Assembly: GCA_013420905.1 (NCBI GenBank)
Contig: JAAXNY010000010.1
Span: forward strand, 558,001 to 622,000
Source: Collybia mongolica
Taxonomy: Eukaryota; Basidiomycota; Agaricomycetes; Agaricales; Clitocybaceae
DNA: 64,000 nucleotides
Direction of reading: 5' to 3'
Positions 46,439 to 58,071 of the stretch are shown here, piece by piece; position 1 is the stretch's first letter; each line of letters begins with the position of its first letter. The translations under genes were made by a program, and so were the position numbers. The notes below the pieces were generated by a model. That model saw nothing but the letters and a program-made list of their open reading frames with translations. It did no database searches and was not told the origin of the DNA.

Positions 46439-47161
46439 TAACATAATGGCCTTTTCTCTTCTTGGTGGTATAGCTCGAGGTACCCGTACTTCAGACTTGG
46501 CCAGTGGGGCTATCACCATCATCCATTACACTGCTGATGCTACTCTGGACAAAACTGGCTTAAGCGTTCACAATTGGTTGTGGTTTGCACTTGGGACATT
46601 CCATGTTCGTTTTTCTTCATGTCTTTTCCCAATCTAGTCTGACAAAGTATATCCTAGCGCCACTGAGTTGTTCATCAGTCAATATGTCACTTACCAGGCA
46701 CTGGAATCATACTCTGACCATTCTAAATCCATACTTACCATTCGAAGATTCAATTAGCATCTACATTCTTGTTCACACTTGTCTTTTTGGTCTCAAATCT
46801 TCTTTTGACTGTTAGTACATTCTTACAACTTCCATAAATCAAGAAAAAAGAAATTGCTTGACTATGTCGCCTTACATACAATATGATGTTTTTACCTTCA
46901 ATATGTACACCACTTTTTGACCCTGTAGTTGTTTCTGTACCATACAGCTCTTTTCCACCAATTTGTAATATATCCTGTTTGCTTATTCGTCATTGCCAAG
47001 TTGCACAGTGTACAAAGTTCTGCCAGATGCCTTGTTTATGTCACCAACCTTGCTGTTACCATCAAAACAAATACTTGTACCTGATGGTGTGCTTCAAGGG
47101 TTTCTCCAGCTAAATCATGAGCCAAAAAGCTGAGGAATGTGGAACATGTGGAATTCTCGAC
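46439..47161. other. Gene-free stretch
   Basis: AT-rich sequence with short ORFs and low CpG. Probably an old repeat fragment; no family recognised. Confidence 0.35.
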
Positions 47162-47176
47162 TCTCAGCAGCAATTC
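47162..47176. repeat. Target-site duplication, copy 1 of 3 (LINE B 3' side)
   Basis: TCTCAGCAGCAATTC. Matches 59612-59626 and 63009-63023 (TCTCAGCAGCAAGTC) except for one base. Confidence 0.8.
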
Positions 47177-49011
47177 TTTTTTTTTTTTTTTTTCCTTCAA
47201 CAATTTTATATACCACCATACACTAGTACAGATGCGGTCACATGTGAATGTAATTAGATAACTGGATAGGAATATGGCGCATAAAGGCCGTCATATGTGG
47301 CAGGATTGGATTTCCCTCCTGTTGCCAGGACAAGCACTCCGGGTATTGGTCTCTGTGAGGGGACTGGGTAATAGACCCTTAGGGGACTAAGGACAAGAGT
47401 TGTCACAGAGGGGACCACCCCCTGCACTTCTTAATCCATTTAATAAGTGGTTAGCATGGCCACTTTCTTGCGCCTGGTTCACAGGGGGGTACACCCCCCC
47501 GAAGGTTTCCCAAGGGAAGCCCAACTGAGTCCTGAGGGACCAGGCCCATGCATGTACACTCGCCCTGAGGCATTTGACCTGGTATTGAGGATACCATCCA
47601 ACAAGCACCCACTTACCTCCAGGTACTCCTGCCCTATTCTATGCATGGTTCCCGGAAGACACCAAAGGCAGCTGGGTTGTCATGTAAGAAGTTGCTAACC
47701 CACACAAGGGTTAGTTTCCTCCTGGGATGTTCTGTCCTCTCGTAGAGTGGGCAGTACCTGAACACATGATCAACAGTCTCCTTTCTGAGGCCGCAGTTGC
47801 ACATGTACATCTCCTTCTCTTTAAGGAAGCATTGTCTGTAAGCGCCAATTGGTGTGTGCCCAGTGAGAGCTTGTGCCAGTCAGATGGTTTTACTAGTCTC
47901 CGTGGAGATTTTTCCGATCTAAGTCCCCCCTTTTAGGTGGCTTGGAGTTAGTTGCTTTCCATGTTCATGGAGATGCAGGAAGTTTGCTCATATGTACTCC
48001 TTCTGCTTGGCCAAAATGCTCCAAGCATCTGTCATATGTAGTACAGTGTTTGCCCTTGCTTTTGCAAGGGTAGTGTGCTTAACTTCCCCATGGGCCACCT
48101 CTAAATTTGTGGCAGCCTTGTGGGCATAAAGGTATTCCCTGACTTCACATGCTTTTGGCATGTGATGTAGCATGATGGTAGCATTTGGCTTGATAGTTAA
48201 CCATAAGGTGAGTTTTGATGTCACATTGACAGCTGATTTGTGGGCTGTGTGGTGCGACAGGTCTAAGACCAGTTTGATTGCATTCACAGAGTCTGAGAAG
48301 ACATCTATTTTAGATGTGTCTAGGTTTGGGATGCTGAGGGCTTCATCTATCCCCCTGGAGATGGCAAAGGCTTCTGCATTGTCTGATGTGGCATCCCCAC
48401 ATGGGGCAGCACCACTGTAAAGTGACCCACCTCCCCATACCCTCCAAGCACCAGTGGCTTGGTGGTCTGGGTGGTGTGAGACTGACCCATTGCATATGAT
48501 GGCAATATGCCCCGGGGTACGTTTGGCATCATTGATTTGGTTAGTTAGTACTAACCTGAATTCCTTGAATGCAGCCTTCCTCTCCTCTTTCTTGCCTGTT
48601 GGCTTTGGGGAGTATTCAATGGTTACCCTCTCTGCAGCCCAGTCCATGATGCAGTGGCCTGGTTTTGCAAGGGGGAATATGGGGAATGCATCATTGCTAC
48701 AGTCCTGTAGATGGGAAAATGAGTCCATAATCCCTGATTTGATTTTCCAGCGCTTGGTGGGTGACATGTGGCTGACTGACAAATGTGCTTGCCTGTCAAC
48801 TAGGTTTCAGATGGCGTGTCCTTATGCAGTAGTGGCTTCTTTTGACCAGCTTACATATGTGTAAGTGGATGGGAGGTAGCCCTCCGAGGGTCTTGGATGC
48901 CCCTCTTGGGGTAGTCCGGAATGTGCCTGTGATCCAAAGAGCGGCTTTGCGCTGCATTTTTCTCAGGAGTTCCAGGTGGCCTTTAATTCGGGCTCCCTCT
49001 ACATTCCATAG

Positions 49012-49015
49012 CCAA
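49012..49015. repeat. 4-bp target duplication (left) of LTR copy 2
   Basis: CCAA, against CCAG at 53350-53353. One base differs, consistent with a G to A change after insertion. LINE A at the same place reads CCGG without the insert. Confidence 0.55.
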
Positions 49016-50074
49016 TGATAGGGCCCAAAATTGTTTGCACTTATAAAGTCAACAAGTAAGGCTATTAGTATCATTTCTAATAACCAAGTAAATGGTAATA
49101 AAGGATTAGAGTCAAGCTCCAAGACAGCTAATCAGAGTGAACTAGTCTAATGGGTAATACACTATCAGTACAGAGGACTATGAGTACGGCCTATTATTAG
49201 TCCTATTCACCATGCCCAGTTACAACCTTGGTATCTTAATTCATAAGTAACTGTTGTAGTATGATATCATTAGTCCGGGGATCATCATTAATAGGAGAAG
49301 TAATTGTAAATTCGGGACTTGCACAACCTGATCCTAGTCAGGGGCACTTGGTGTTAACTACTGGAAGAAACGGGATACCGTGAATAACAACTGGGGTGAT
49401 CAGGAGAAGTAAATGACAGTGCTGCACTGTTTTAAATAACCAAGCGTGCAGTCGGGCCTTGATAAGAGTTTAGCCAGCTCTTTCAATATTTGATAAGTAA
49501 CCAGTAACAACATAATTGGCATGCATGGCACACGCGCCAAGTTGTAGAGGACAAGTCAGCATTAAATACAGATCCTTGGTGCGGGGGAGCGCGGTTCTGT
49601 ATAAAATTTACAATTCCGTATGATATTTAGTTTGTACACTATAAATAGACTGTAGATGAGTAGTGCAAAGGTAAGGAATCTTGCCCCCACTTTGCGCTAC
49701 TATAGAGTATACAAATCATATTTGTTGAAACACTATTGTGTGCCCAAATCAAGGCTCAGATTGCTTCAAGTTGTCTTGATTGGAATTGTTTGAAGAGATC
49801 ACAGAATTGAAGAGTCCTAGTTCACTTGGAACTTAGTACCGCATTGTCCATTGGAATTACTAGGCACTTGGCCTTTAGTGCACTTGGCACTGTTTGTTTA
49901 ATAAGTCACTTGGATTTATAGATCTGCTTGGGATCGTTAATAATTGAACGTACACTTGGTACTCAGTCTATTGGATCAAAAGATATTATAAATATACCTA
50001 GCAAGCTTTAAACTTGTGTTAAAGCTTTGTCCAAATCAAACCCATTGAGAGATCATTGGAAAGGGCCTTGACTA

Positions 50075-53000
50075 TGGAGCGGGACATCTAGTCACTGCTA
50101 CTTTTGGACAGCTGCCAATTTGGCCCAAATTAAAAATTTTGATGTCAATATTGTGGCATGTCAAAAACAGATTAGTGTAGATGGTGTAGAAATAGAGACT
50201 GCAATTCGCAAAATACTACATTCTACATACAGACTGTCTAGATTCATCCGTTCTCATGCCTCAAAAGACTAACCATGTGAAAGAAGCTGCCCACTGAGCG
50301 CATGCCCATTGGTGGCCCAAACCAGCAATGACATCCGCCAATACTGTGGACTTTGCTGTTACTCAGCTGTCATGCGAGAATGATGCCAAAGCCCATGAGA
50401 ATGAATGCACAAATTGGGATGGCAGTCTCAACCATTTCACTGTGGAGGAATTGGAACAGTCAGATACAGATGATGACAGGGACACAGATGACAATGAGGA
50501 GTTTATGGAATTGGAGGGAGATGAGCTGCTGCAGAGTTTGCAACATCAGGGGGAACAAGAACAGGCAGCTATTGAGGCATCAAGCACATTTTGAGAGCTC
50601 CAGAGAACAATAACCAAGAAAGAATGGAAGAAAGCTGAGTCTTTGAAGCAGGTTGTATACAGTGGAGATTCCAGTCGGACCCGGCAGCGCCAGGCGAAGA
50701 ATGCACGGGATAAGGAAGAAAAAATCCATAAACCAATGCGAAACTCATGAGTATCAATGCAAACCCAATAATATATGATACTTACATTGCCTCCAGTGAA
50801 GGAGCTGCACTCATGCAATCATACTTTGCTCTGAAACCCAAAACTTCATACCTGTTGCCTCCAACTGCTGAGCCGCATAATGTTCAGATTGAAGTTGCTG
50901 CCTCTGAGTCTGGAGAACTCAACGAGAACAATATCTTCATGGGATACCTGTCAGATGATGAGTCATCAGGTTCTGACAAAGATGACAACAACAACAAACT
51001 CATGCAGACAACCTCTGCTTCAGGATCCAGTGACTGCACTGCTGACCAAATCAGTGGCAGGTTGGATGTAAGGGATTTGAATGAAGATGAGGCATCTTTC
51101 CGAGTTCCACCTCAACCAAAGAGACAGAAATTGGGTGTACCTGCATGAGTGGCACGTCAGCGAGCACAAGAAGATCGTAAAAAGGGGTTGGAACTTGCCC
51201 TGAAAGACATACAGAAGCTCATCCACTCCAAACGCAAGATCTTTGAAGCAGGCCAAAATAGTATGCAGGAGTACCAGGCATGAGCCATTTGCAGTCATTT
51301 GCAGATGGTTATCAGTGGCAAACACAACACAATTCAAGCGTCACAGCGCACAGCTGAAAGTCAAGGCTTTGCGGCCAACTGGGGAGGACGTCTGGTTCAT
51401 CAATGGGTAAGGGAATGGGTGGCGAATCGAGATCTGCCAACATCAAAGCAAGGTCAACACATCAAAGCATTCTCACTGCTCAGTGATCCAGCCATTGCAG
51501 CAGAGTTGTGGTCTTATGTTTGCTCAAACAAATGGTCAATGAATCTGAAGAAACTGGCTGAGTTCAGCAAGGACAATATGGTCAATGCTGCTTCAGAAAA
51601 ATATCTTCGCCATGTTGTTAATGACAAGATGCCCTGGGGACTTAAAAAGTACCTGGAGGTTGAGTTATTCCCTCAAATTCATCTCAAAGTTGGAAAGGGG
51701 ATCTCTCTTCACACAGCATGCCGCTGGCTTCATCAAGAGGGATTCCGTTTTCTGGAGCACAAGAAGGCCCTGTATTATGATGGTCATGAGTGGCCTGATG
51801 TCATTCATTATCGTCAGAATATCTTCCTTCCCCAGATGGAACAGTATTGGCCATGTTTGATTGAATATCAGACTGGAGACATGAGCAAGCGAGTTGAGAA
51901 AACTCCTCCCAGTAATTCTGAGCCTTGGCTTGTCCTGCTTGCTCAGGATGAGAGCACAGCTCAACAGAACAATGGTAAAAAAGCAAGCTGGGTTTATGAA
52001 GGAGAGCATGCATTGAAAAAGAAAGGTGTCGGAAGGGGGATTCACCAAAGTGATGTCATCTGCTCAACTTTTGGCTGGCTCAAGGATGCAAGTCAGAGCC
52101 TTGAATATGGCAAGAATTACGAAGGGTATTGGACTGGAGAAATGTTTGTCAAACAGGTTGGATTCCTATTAACCGAAAGTTCAGCAGTGAAATCTTATAT
52201 TTTGCGCAGCTCAAAGAAAAAATCATTCCAGCATTCGAAGCAGCTCATGGTCCTGGCTATCGAGCCCTAATTATGGTTGATCACTCACAGGGGCACGCCG
52301 CTTATGCAGCCGATGCCCTTCTCACTTCCCAGATGAATCTTCGACCAGCTGGAAAGCAAGCATGCCTCTGAGATGGGTGGTACATGGTTGGGAATGAGAA
52401 AATTATCCAATCAATAAATTTCCCGGCAAATCACCCAACACATCCTGGTAAGCAGAAAGGAATGAAAGCTGTTCTGGAAGAACATGGCCTGTGGAAAATG
52501 GGTCTACTTATGGAGTGTAAGACCTGTGACCCATTGGCAACACATTGCTGTGCCAGACGCATCCTTGATCTCCAGCCCAATTTTGTGGCACAAACATCTC
52601 TTGTCCAAGAGGTGATCATGACAGCAGGGCATCTCTGCATCTTCTTGCCAAAGTTCCACTATGAACTTAATTTCATTAAATTCTTTTGGGGTGCAGTCAA
52701 GAAGTACTTGTGAGACAACTGTGATTACACATTTCCTAGTCTTCAAAAAAATATGCCAACAGCACTCGCTTCTGTTCAGATTTCCACAATCCAGAAGTGG
52801 GAACACCAGATGATTCAATGGATGCAGGCATATCAGACTGGTTTGGGCCCAAAAGCAGCTCAATTTGAGGTCAAGAAGTTCAGCTCAACAAAATATAAAT
52901 CCCATCAACGTCCTCCTGAGCGGTTGGCATGCTTTTTTGACACATCTGCATGGATATAGACAAGATATAGATCTTATCTCTCTTATCTTATCTGATCTTA

Positions 53001-53190
53001 CATAATAGCACCAATTGCCGTCACAAAAAAATAATAACTCATGTTGGTTTGACTTTCAGGACAAATCCTCTGGAGATTTTGTTCCTATCATTGAATTGAG
53101 CATTTTGGGAAGAGGAATAAGGATTTGGTCCATTTTCCCATGACCTATTTTGGTTGTACAAAAGTAGCAGTGACTAGATGTCCCACACCA
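50075..53190 (+). mobile_element. TA-target DDE transposon with 36-bp inverted repeats (3116 bp), decayed
   Basis: Terminal inverted repeats begin TGGAGCGGGACATCTAGTCA (left) and TGGTGTGGGACATCTAGTCA (right, reverse-complemented) and match over about 36 bp with three mismatches. TA dinucleotides flank both ends (50073-50074, 53191-53192), and removing the element restores the LTR sequence seen in the sister copies. It encodes one long transposase-like protein in plus orientation, with an acidic N-terminal part. I place it in the IS630/Tc1/mariner group by TA target and triad layout; the exact family is not recognised. Confidence 0.88.
50328..52959 (+). pseudogene. DDE transposase with long N-terminal region, six TGA stops
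   Basis: The N-terminal part (50328-51280) is acidic and low-complexity (ESGELNENNIF, SDDESSGSDKDDNNN) with a nuclear-localisation-like PKRQKLG. From 51299 the conserved core reads HQWVREWVANRDLPTSKQG, SLLSDPAIAAELWSYVCSNKW, GLKKYLEVELFPQIHLKVGKG, HTACRWLHQEGF and YYDGHEWPDVIHYRQ. Candidate catalytic residues are Asp in LLAQDESTAQQN, Asp in LIMVDHSQGHAA, and Glu in FHYELNFIKFFWGAVKKYL. The ends resemble PDxNPIEHLW-type triad blocks. There is one frameshift near 52,160. Stops at 50592, 50748, 51146, 51281, 52369 and 52711 are all TGA where CGA (Arg) fits the frame. Confidence 0.82.
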
Positions 53191-53349
53191 TAGTACTATT
53201 CAAAGCTTAGTGCTTCCAAGCACTTGAACCTGAACTCAAAACAGGCAATTCCTACTGTTTGTGTGTTGATTGTTAGATTTGGTGTGTGTGTGTGTAAGAG
53301 ATTACATTTTATAGCATCAGCACACTTATAGCCCAGGAGCCCCCTTTCA

Positions 53350-53353
53350 CCAG
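53350..53353. repeat. 4-bp target duplication (right) of LTR copy 2
   Basis: CCAG; partner CCAA at 49012-49015. Confidence 0.55.
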
Positions 53354-56300
53354 CATCCATACGTCGTGATTGGCAGTACACATGTGTGGTAAAGAGTTCT
53401 CTTATGCACTGGGTGTAAGCCCTGTGCAGAATTTCCTAGTGCGAGTAGGGCCCTGGTGGAAGTCAGGGCCTTATTTGTGTACATCTCCACATGCTTCTTA
53501 AATGTGAGGCTGCAGTCAAAGTAGAACCCCAGGTACCTCCAAATGAGGCCTGGGACAAGAGGGGTTGCCCCGGTGTAGGGGGCATGGCCTAGGTCGATGC
53601 TTGGGTTAGCATCTGACTTCTTCTTCAAAAAGTGGAACCCTTCCGACTTCATGTGTTCTAAGATCAGTCCCATGGCTCTTGTCATGGTGAAGATCAGGTC
53701 ATAGGCCCTCCTAAGTATAGCAATGTTGATATCCCACACCTTTGATTGGGCTATAATTGTCCCATCATTGACATACAATATTAGATCTGATTCCCAGTTC
53801 CTCCTATAGAATTCTTTGAGGAGGACTGCGAGGGTGAGGGCGGACAGGATTGGAGACAAGGCAGAGCCTTGTCCCAAGCTGATGCTGGAATCAAGGGGGG
53901 GGATTCATTGTCCCCCCACACATATCTTGTCTTCCGACCCACCAAGTACAACCTGAAAAATGCAACAATTTCTGGTGCAAATCCTTGGCCTTCCAGGATG
54001 TTGATTAATACCTCATGATTTATTGAGGGGAAGTATTGGGCGAGGTCGAATGTGATGATGCTTGTCTTAAGTCCACGTGACCATCCTTCTCGGACCACGT
54101 GAGTGAGGAAACACCCTGCATCTTCAGTTGAGTTCTGCCAAACCCCTCCAAACTGATGGGAGTGTAGGACACCCTCTGCCTGTGCTTCAAATTGCAGGCA
54201 GATGGACAGCATTTTCTCAATCAGTTTCCCTAATGTGTTAAGAAGCATGATCGGGCAGTATGATTTTGGAGTGTCATAGGTCGGCTTCCTGGGTTTGGGA
54301 ATGACAACTGTGTGTGAGGCTTTGAAATGATCTGGCCAGTGCCCACATGACAAGCATGCGTTCGCCAGCCAAACCATTACAGCCCAGGTTTGTGGATCTA
54401 CCAGGATCACTTTTAGGTGCCTCCATGTGATGTTATCTGGCCCAGGGGCCAAGTTATTCAAGGTGCCAGGGCATCCTCCATCTCTTTGGAGCTGAATTTG
54501 GTCCACCCCCTCCTGGAGGTGGCTTTCCAATAGTTGCCCATCTCAGCCATGTTGGTTGGCCTGTTATGTGCGGAGTTGAAGGTGCCGTGGAATCCTTCCC
54601 ACAGTTTGTCATTGGTAGTGCAAGGTCTGCTGTTATGTGTCATTATAACAGCGGCAGGGGCCTTGTGGGACCCTACCCAGTCCATGAGGTCCCATGGTCT
54701 CTTGGTGGTGTGAGAAACTTCCTCAATGTGTGCATCAAAGAACTCTCTTTTTGCCTTTCTGGTTTCCCTTTTCAGGGCTCTCCAGTCTTCTCTGTCATTT
54801 GTGAAAGCCACCAGCACCTTCACATCTGCACAAGCTGCATTCCACCAAGGTTTTGCCTGAACGCTTATGCATCCGGCCTTGGCAAACTTGTCCCATGCAG
54901 TTTTGAAGATATTGGAGACTCTTTCCATGACAAGGTCTATGCTCTCAACAGAGGCTTGCGCTGGTATGTTGATGGCTGCAATATTAATCCCAATCATATG
55001 GAGGAAATCACTCTCCTCTTCAGATTTGGGCTTAATGTGAAGTTTTCCTACCATATGGGGATGCCTTATGGGGATAGTAGTGGTAAGGGGTTTATGGTCC
55101 AAAGTGCCTGCTTTGCCCACAAGGACCTCCGCATTGTATGTTCTCATGTTCTCCAGGAACACTAAGTCTAGGATAGATTCTTGGAGTTTGTTGTTATGCA
55201 GTATGTGTGTGGTCGACCTTATGGCTGGCCCAACCCTCTCCAAGCCAATGTCCTGGGTGACTTCTAATAGCGTCATTGCCCTCGGATTTTGGTCAACAAC
55301 CTTGGAGTCCCATAGCAGGGACGGGCAGTTAAAACCACCACCCATATAACCCACACTCTGGTACCTGCCTCGGTTGTCAGAGATGTGCCTGATTGTGCTT
55401 CCATCAGTGTCAGAGTACATGTTGACTATTGTCATGTCCCCATCAGGGCCCTTGACAGATATGGCAATTATGTCCTTGTGAGAGACAATGTCTGGTCTCA
55501 GCATTGGTTTGGTAGGCCGGAGCCTGCTATGCACATACATGAGGACTCATGGTCGGGTATCAACGCTGATACCCGGTGGAGCGAAGCACGTCCACTCTGG
55601 ATGAGACAGTCCCCCAATAACCAGGTTACCGTCTTTTGCCATGAGCAATGCAGTATGTCTAATTGTCCTCCAGGGTGGTTCCTGGATGAGTAATATGTCC
55701 CACTTGTCTTTTTCAGCCTCAAGTAGTGTTTCCAGCCAAGTTGTGTTCTTAGCTACATTCTGGCAGTAGATACACATGTTAAAAACTCTATTCATTAATA
55801 CAGAGTTGTTGCAGCAAGGCAATGACGCTCTCCAACCCTGGGGCGGGGTCCTGTAGGAGATGCATCAGTGAGCTTACTAAGAGGGGTGACAACCGGGTCA
55901 CCCACTTTAAACACCTTGTATTGTGCTAAGATCCACTCAGTGTCAAATCTGTGTTGCCAGAAGGGGCAGCTGCTGGAGTCAGACCAGTGTCTGGACTTCC
56001 AACAGTTGACACATCTGTCTGCGTGTGGGCATGGCTGTCCTTCCGGGGTAGCCACAATGGGGGGAGTAGCCTTTGGTTGTGCTTTGCAGCATGCGCCAAG
56101 GACTTGATGGAAGTTTTCAGCATGGGGCCTGCCACACTTTGGACATAGAATTGCCCGAGATGGGCATGCGGCCGCTGTGGACCAATGCCTGAACCTCCAG
56201 CATTGTGTGCAGATAGGCATGCCTTTACGTGGCTTTGCCTTCTCAAATTGTAGCCTGTGGGTTCCATATTGGAATGATGTACCCTCCAGTGCTTTCAGAT

Positions 56301-57710
56301 TGGTGCCTCCATGCAAATTGTAGATCTCAAAGAACAGGAAGGCATTGCCCAAGTTCCCTGTTGCTTTAACCACTCTCAGGGGGGATGAGTGATAGAATCT
56401 AAGTGCCCGCTTCTGATTGGCATTACACCTTTCCATAAGGATGCCCAAGGCCTCCTTACCAGTCATAGGGATGGGCTTCTTCTTCTCATCCAATTTAGGT
56501 AAGAGTCCATAGAATAGGAAGTCTGCCACCATCACAGAAGACTTGGACGAGCCGGCTTTGACATTGATGGTGGCGTCCTTAGCCTTGTTTCTCTGCTGCT
56601 TGGGTGAACCAAGTGCAGATCAGGTCAATGTCAGATTCTTTTGGGAGGTCATTGCATGCAAGAGATATACTCCCAAGTGCTCTCTCCTCTGTTAGGATCT
56701 TGAGCTTTGAGTTATCTTTTTGTAAGGCCTCGTTAAGGGTGTAGGTGCAAGGGTCGGAGCTCCACTGCACCTGCGGGGAAGAGAATACTGACAGTGACTT
56801 GCGTGACTGTCTGTATGTGGTAAACTTGTGCTTAAGAGGAGCGCTAGTCTTGGGGGGTTGGGCTAGTGCTTGTTGCACTCCCATGATCTTTGAGGGGGGG
56901 AGGTGCAGGAAGGCCTGGGCCAACATCACTAAACCTGCCTCGTGTTCTGTCCATGCTCTCTTTGGATTAGACGGCTTGGGTACCAGAGGGAGGGTGACTG
57001 CAATCTGAGAGTACAGCGGTCCTCAGGACACTAACCCCATTTTCCTAAACAGATTATTATCAGGGTTCCTGCGGGAAGGTTGTGTGAACCTAGCAGTGCA
57101 TCTAATACCTGCAGGGTCCAAGTTGCAATATGCATAGGACTTGTTTGGGTTAGGAAGCTGTCCTGGTGGGTTTATGGGTGGGGGCACGGGGGCATGATGG
57201 GCCTTCCATTCCTCGGATAGGGCAGTGCAAACCGAGCTCATGATGCTGTCAATGAATGCCCATGTGGTGGACCGAGGGTCATGGCCATGTAGGGAATTCC
57301 GGATAAACCCCTGTTCCACAAGGGTTCGTATGAGGTGCCCAGATGCCTCAACTAGGCTGTCTGATTCCTCGGTGTTCCACATCCTCTTGTTCTGCTCAGC
57401 AAATTTGATGAACTCATTGATCCTGTGAACAGAAGTGGAGGCGGAATTGGTGTCCATGTCCCATGTTGTGGGGTCCTTATGGAATGCAAAGAAGTAGCCT
57501 CCTTCGAGGTCATCTACGATTGCATTGGGATCAATGCCTGAAATGTCCACCATTTTAGCATCTCCCTGGCTGTCTTTACCCTTTCCCTTAGCGGACCCTG
57601 GGGTAATGGTGGCATCCTCTTTATTGAGGTCTGCGAGGGCATCAAACATCTTGTCATCACTATTGACCAGAGATGGGTGGACAGAAGAGAAAGCTTTTCT
57701 TCTCAGCTTA

Positions 57711-57921
57711 CAGTGGCTCAAAAAACTGCCCCAATGTTTGTACATTTTTGAAAGATCAATATGGTATGAAGTGCTGACATAAGCAGGGGACCTGGGGTAA
57801 TTATGTAAGATACTATGACATCGTGGCTTTCCAATGGACCCTGGATCATGTGATTTGGATCAATATCCATTAAGCTATAAGCCAAACAAAATGGCTACTT
57901 ATTGGGGCAGTTTTTTGACCC
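57711..57921. repeat. Tc1 copy 2 terminal inverted repeat (left)
   Basis: 211-bp arm starting CAGTGGCTCAAAAAACTGCC and ending in the reversed inner motif (GGGGCAGTTTTTTGACCC). Partner arm 59108-59318. Confidence 0.85.
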
Positions 57922-58071
57922 TTATCTTATTTTCCATTATTCTGGCATTTATGATCCAATGCAAGAACATTATGGACTGTGGGAAGAATAAACAATGTCA
58001 TGTGACTTTATTTGTATCAATTTGACATGTTGGAATTGGTTCAATCATCTTCTTGACCTCTTACCACCATC

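Larger units (their letters stand above)
49016..53349. mobile_element. Solo LTR-like element (copy 2) inside LINE B, itself split by a DDE transposon
   Basis: Starts TGATAGGGCCC and ends CCCCCTTTCA. Without the 3116-bp transposon and its duplicated TA the unit is about 1.22 kb and matches LTR copy 1 in reverse orientation. It interrupts the LINE B codons for LWNVEGA and is followed at 53,350 by the continuation of the same LINE sequence (compare copy A at 36,240-36,270). A TATAAATAG box at about 49,643 suggests promoter polarity to the right. Confidence 0.75.
47650..55822 (-). pseudogene. LINE B ORF2 remains: AP endonuclease, RT, RNase H (split by the LTR)
   Basis: The endonuclease begins near 55822: WDILLIQEPPW is conserved, but the expected GDFN reads GGFN (YMGGGFNCPSLLWD) and SDH reads LDH (TLDHKPLTT), so catalytic residues are lost. 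RT runs 54530-53350 with GQGSALSPILSAL intact. The catalytic box reads YVND instead of YVDD. After the 4.3-kb LTR insertion (49016-53349) the frame resumes at about 49,011 with LWNVEGARIKGHLELLRKMQ, RNase H (IAIICNGSV, where copies A and C have CDGS, and FSDSVNAI), and the decayed zinc-knuckle end. Several frameshifts separate the pieces, for example between 54458 and 54530. Product inactive. Confidence 0.88.

Noticed and set aside
57834..58025. 63-codon ORF in the Tc1 left arm (and its twin at 17141-17332)
   Set aside because: It is a translation of the terminal inverted repeat and leader, with no coding evidence.
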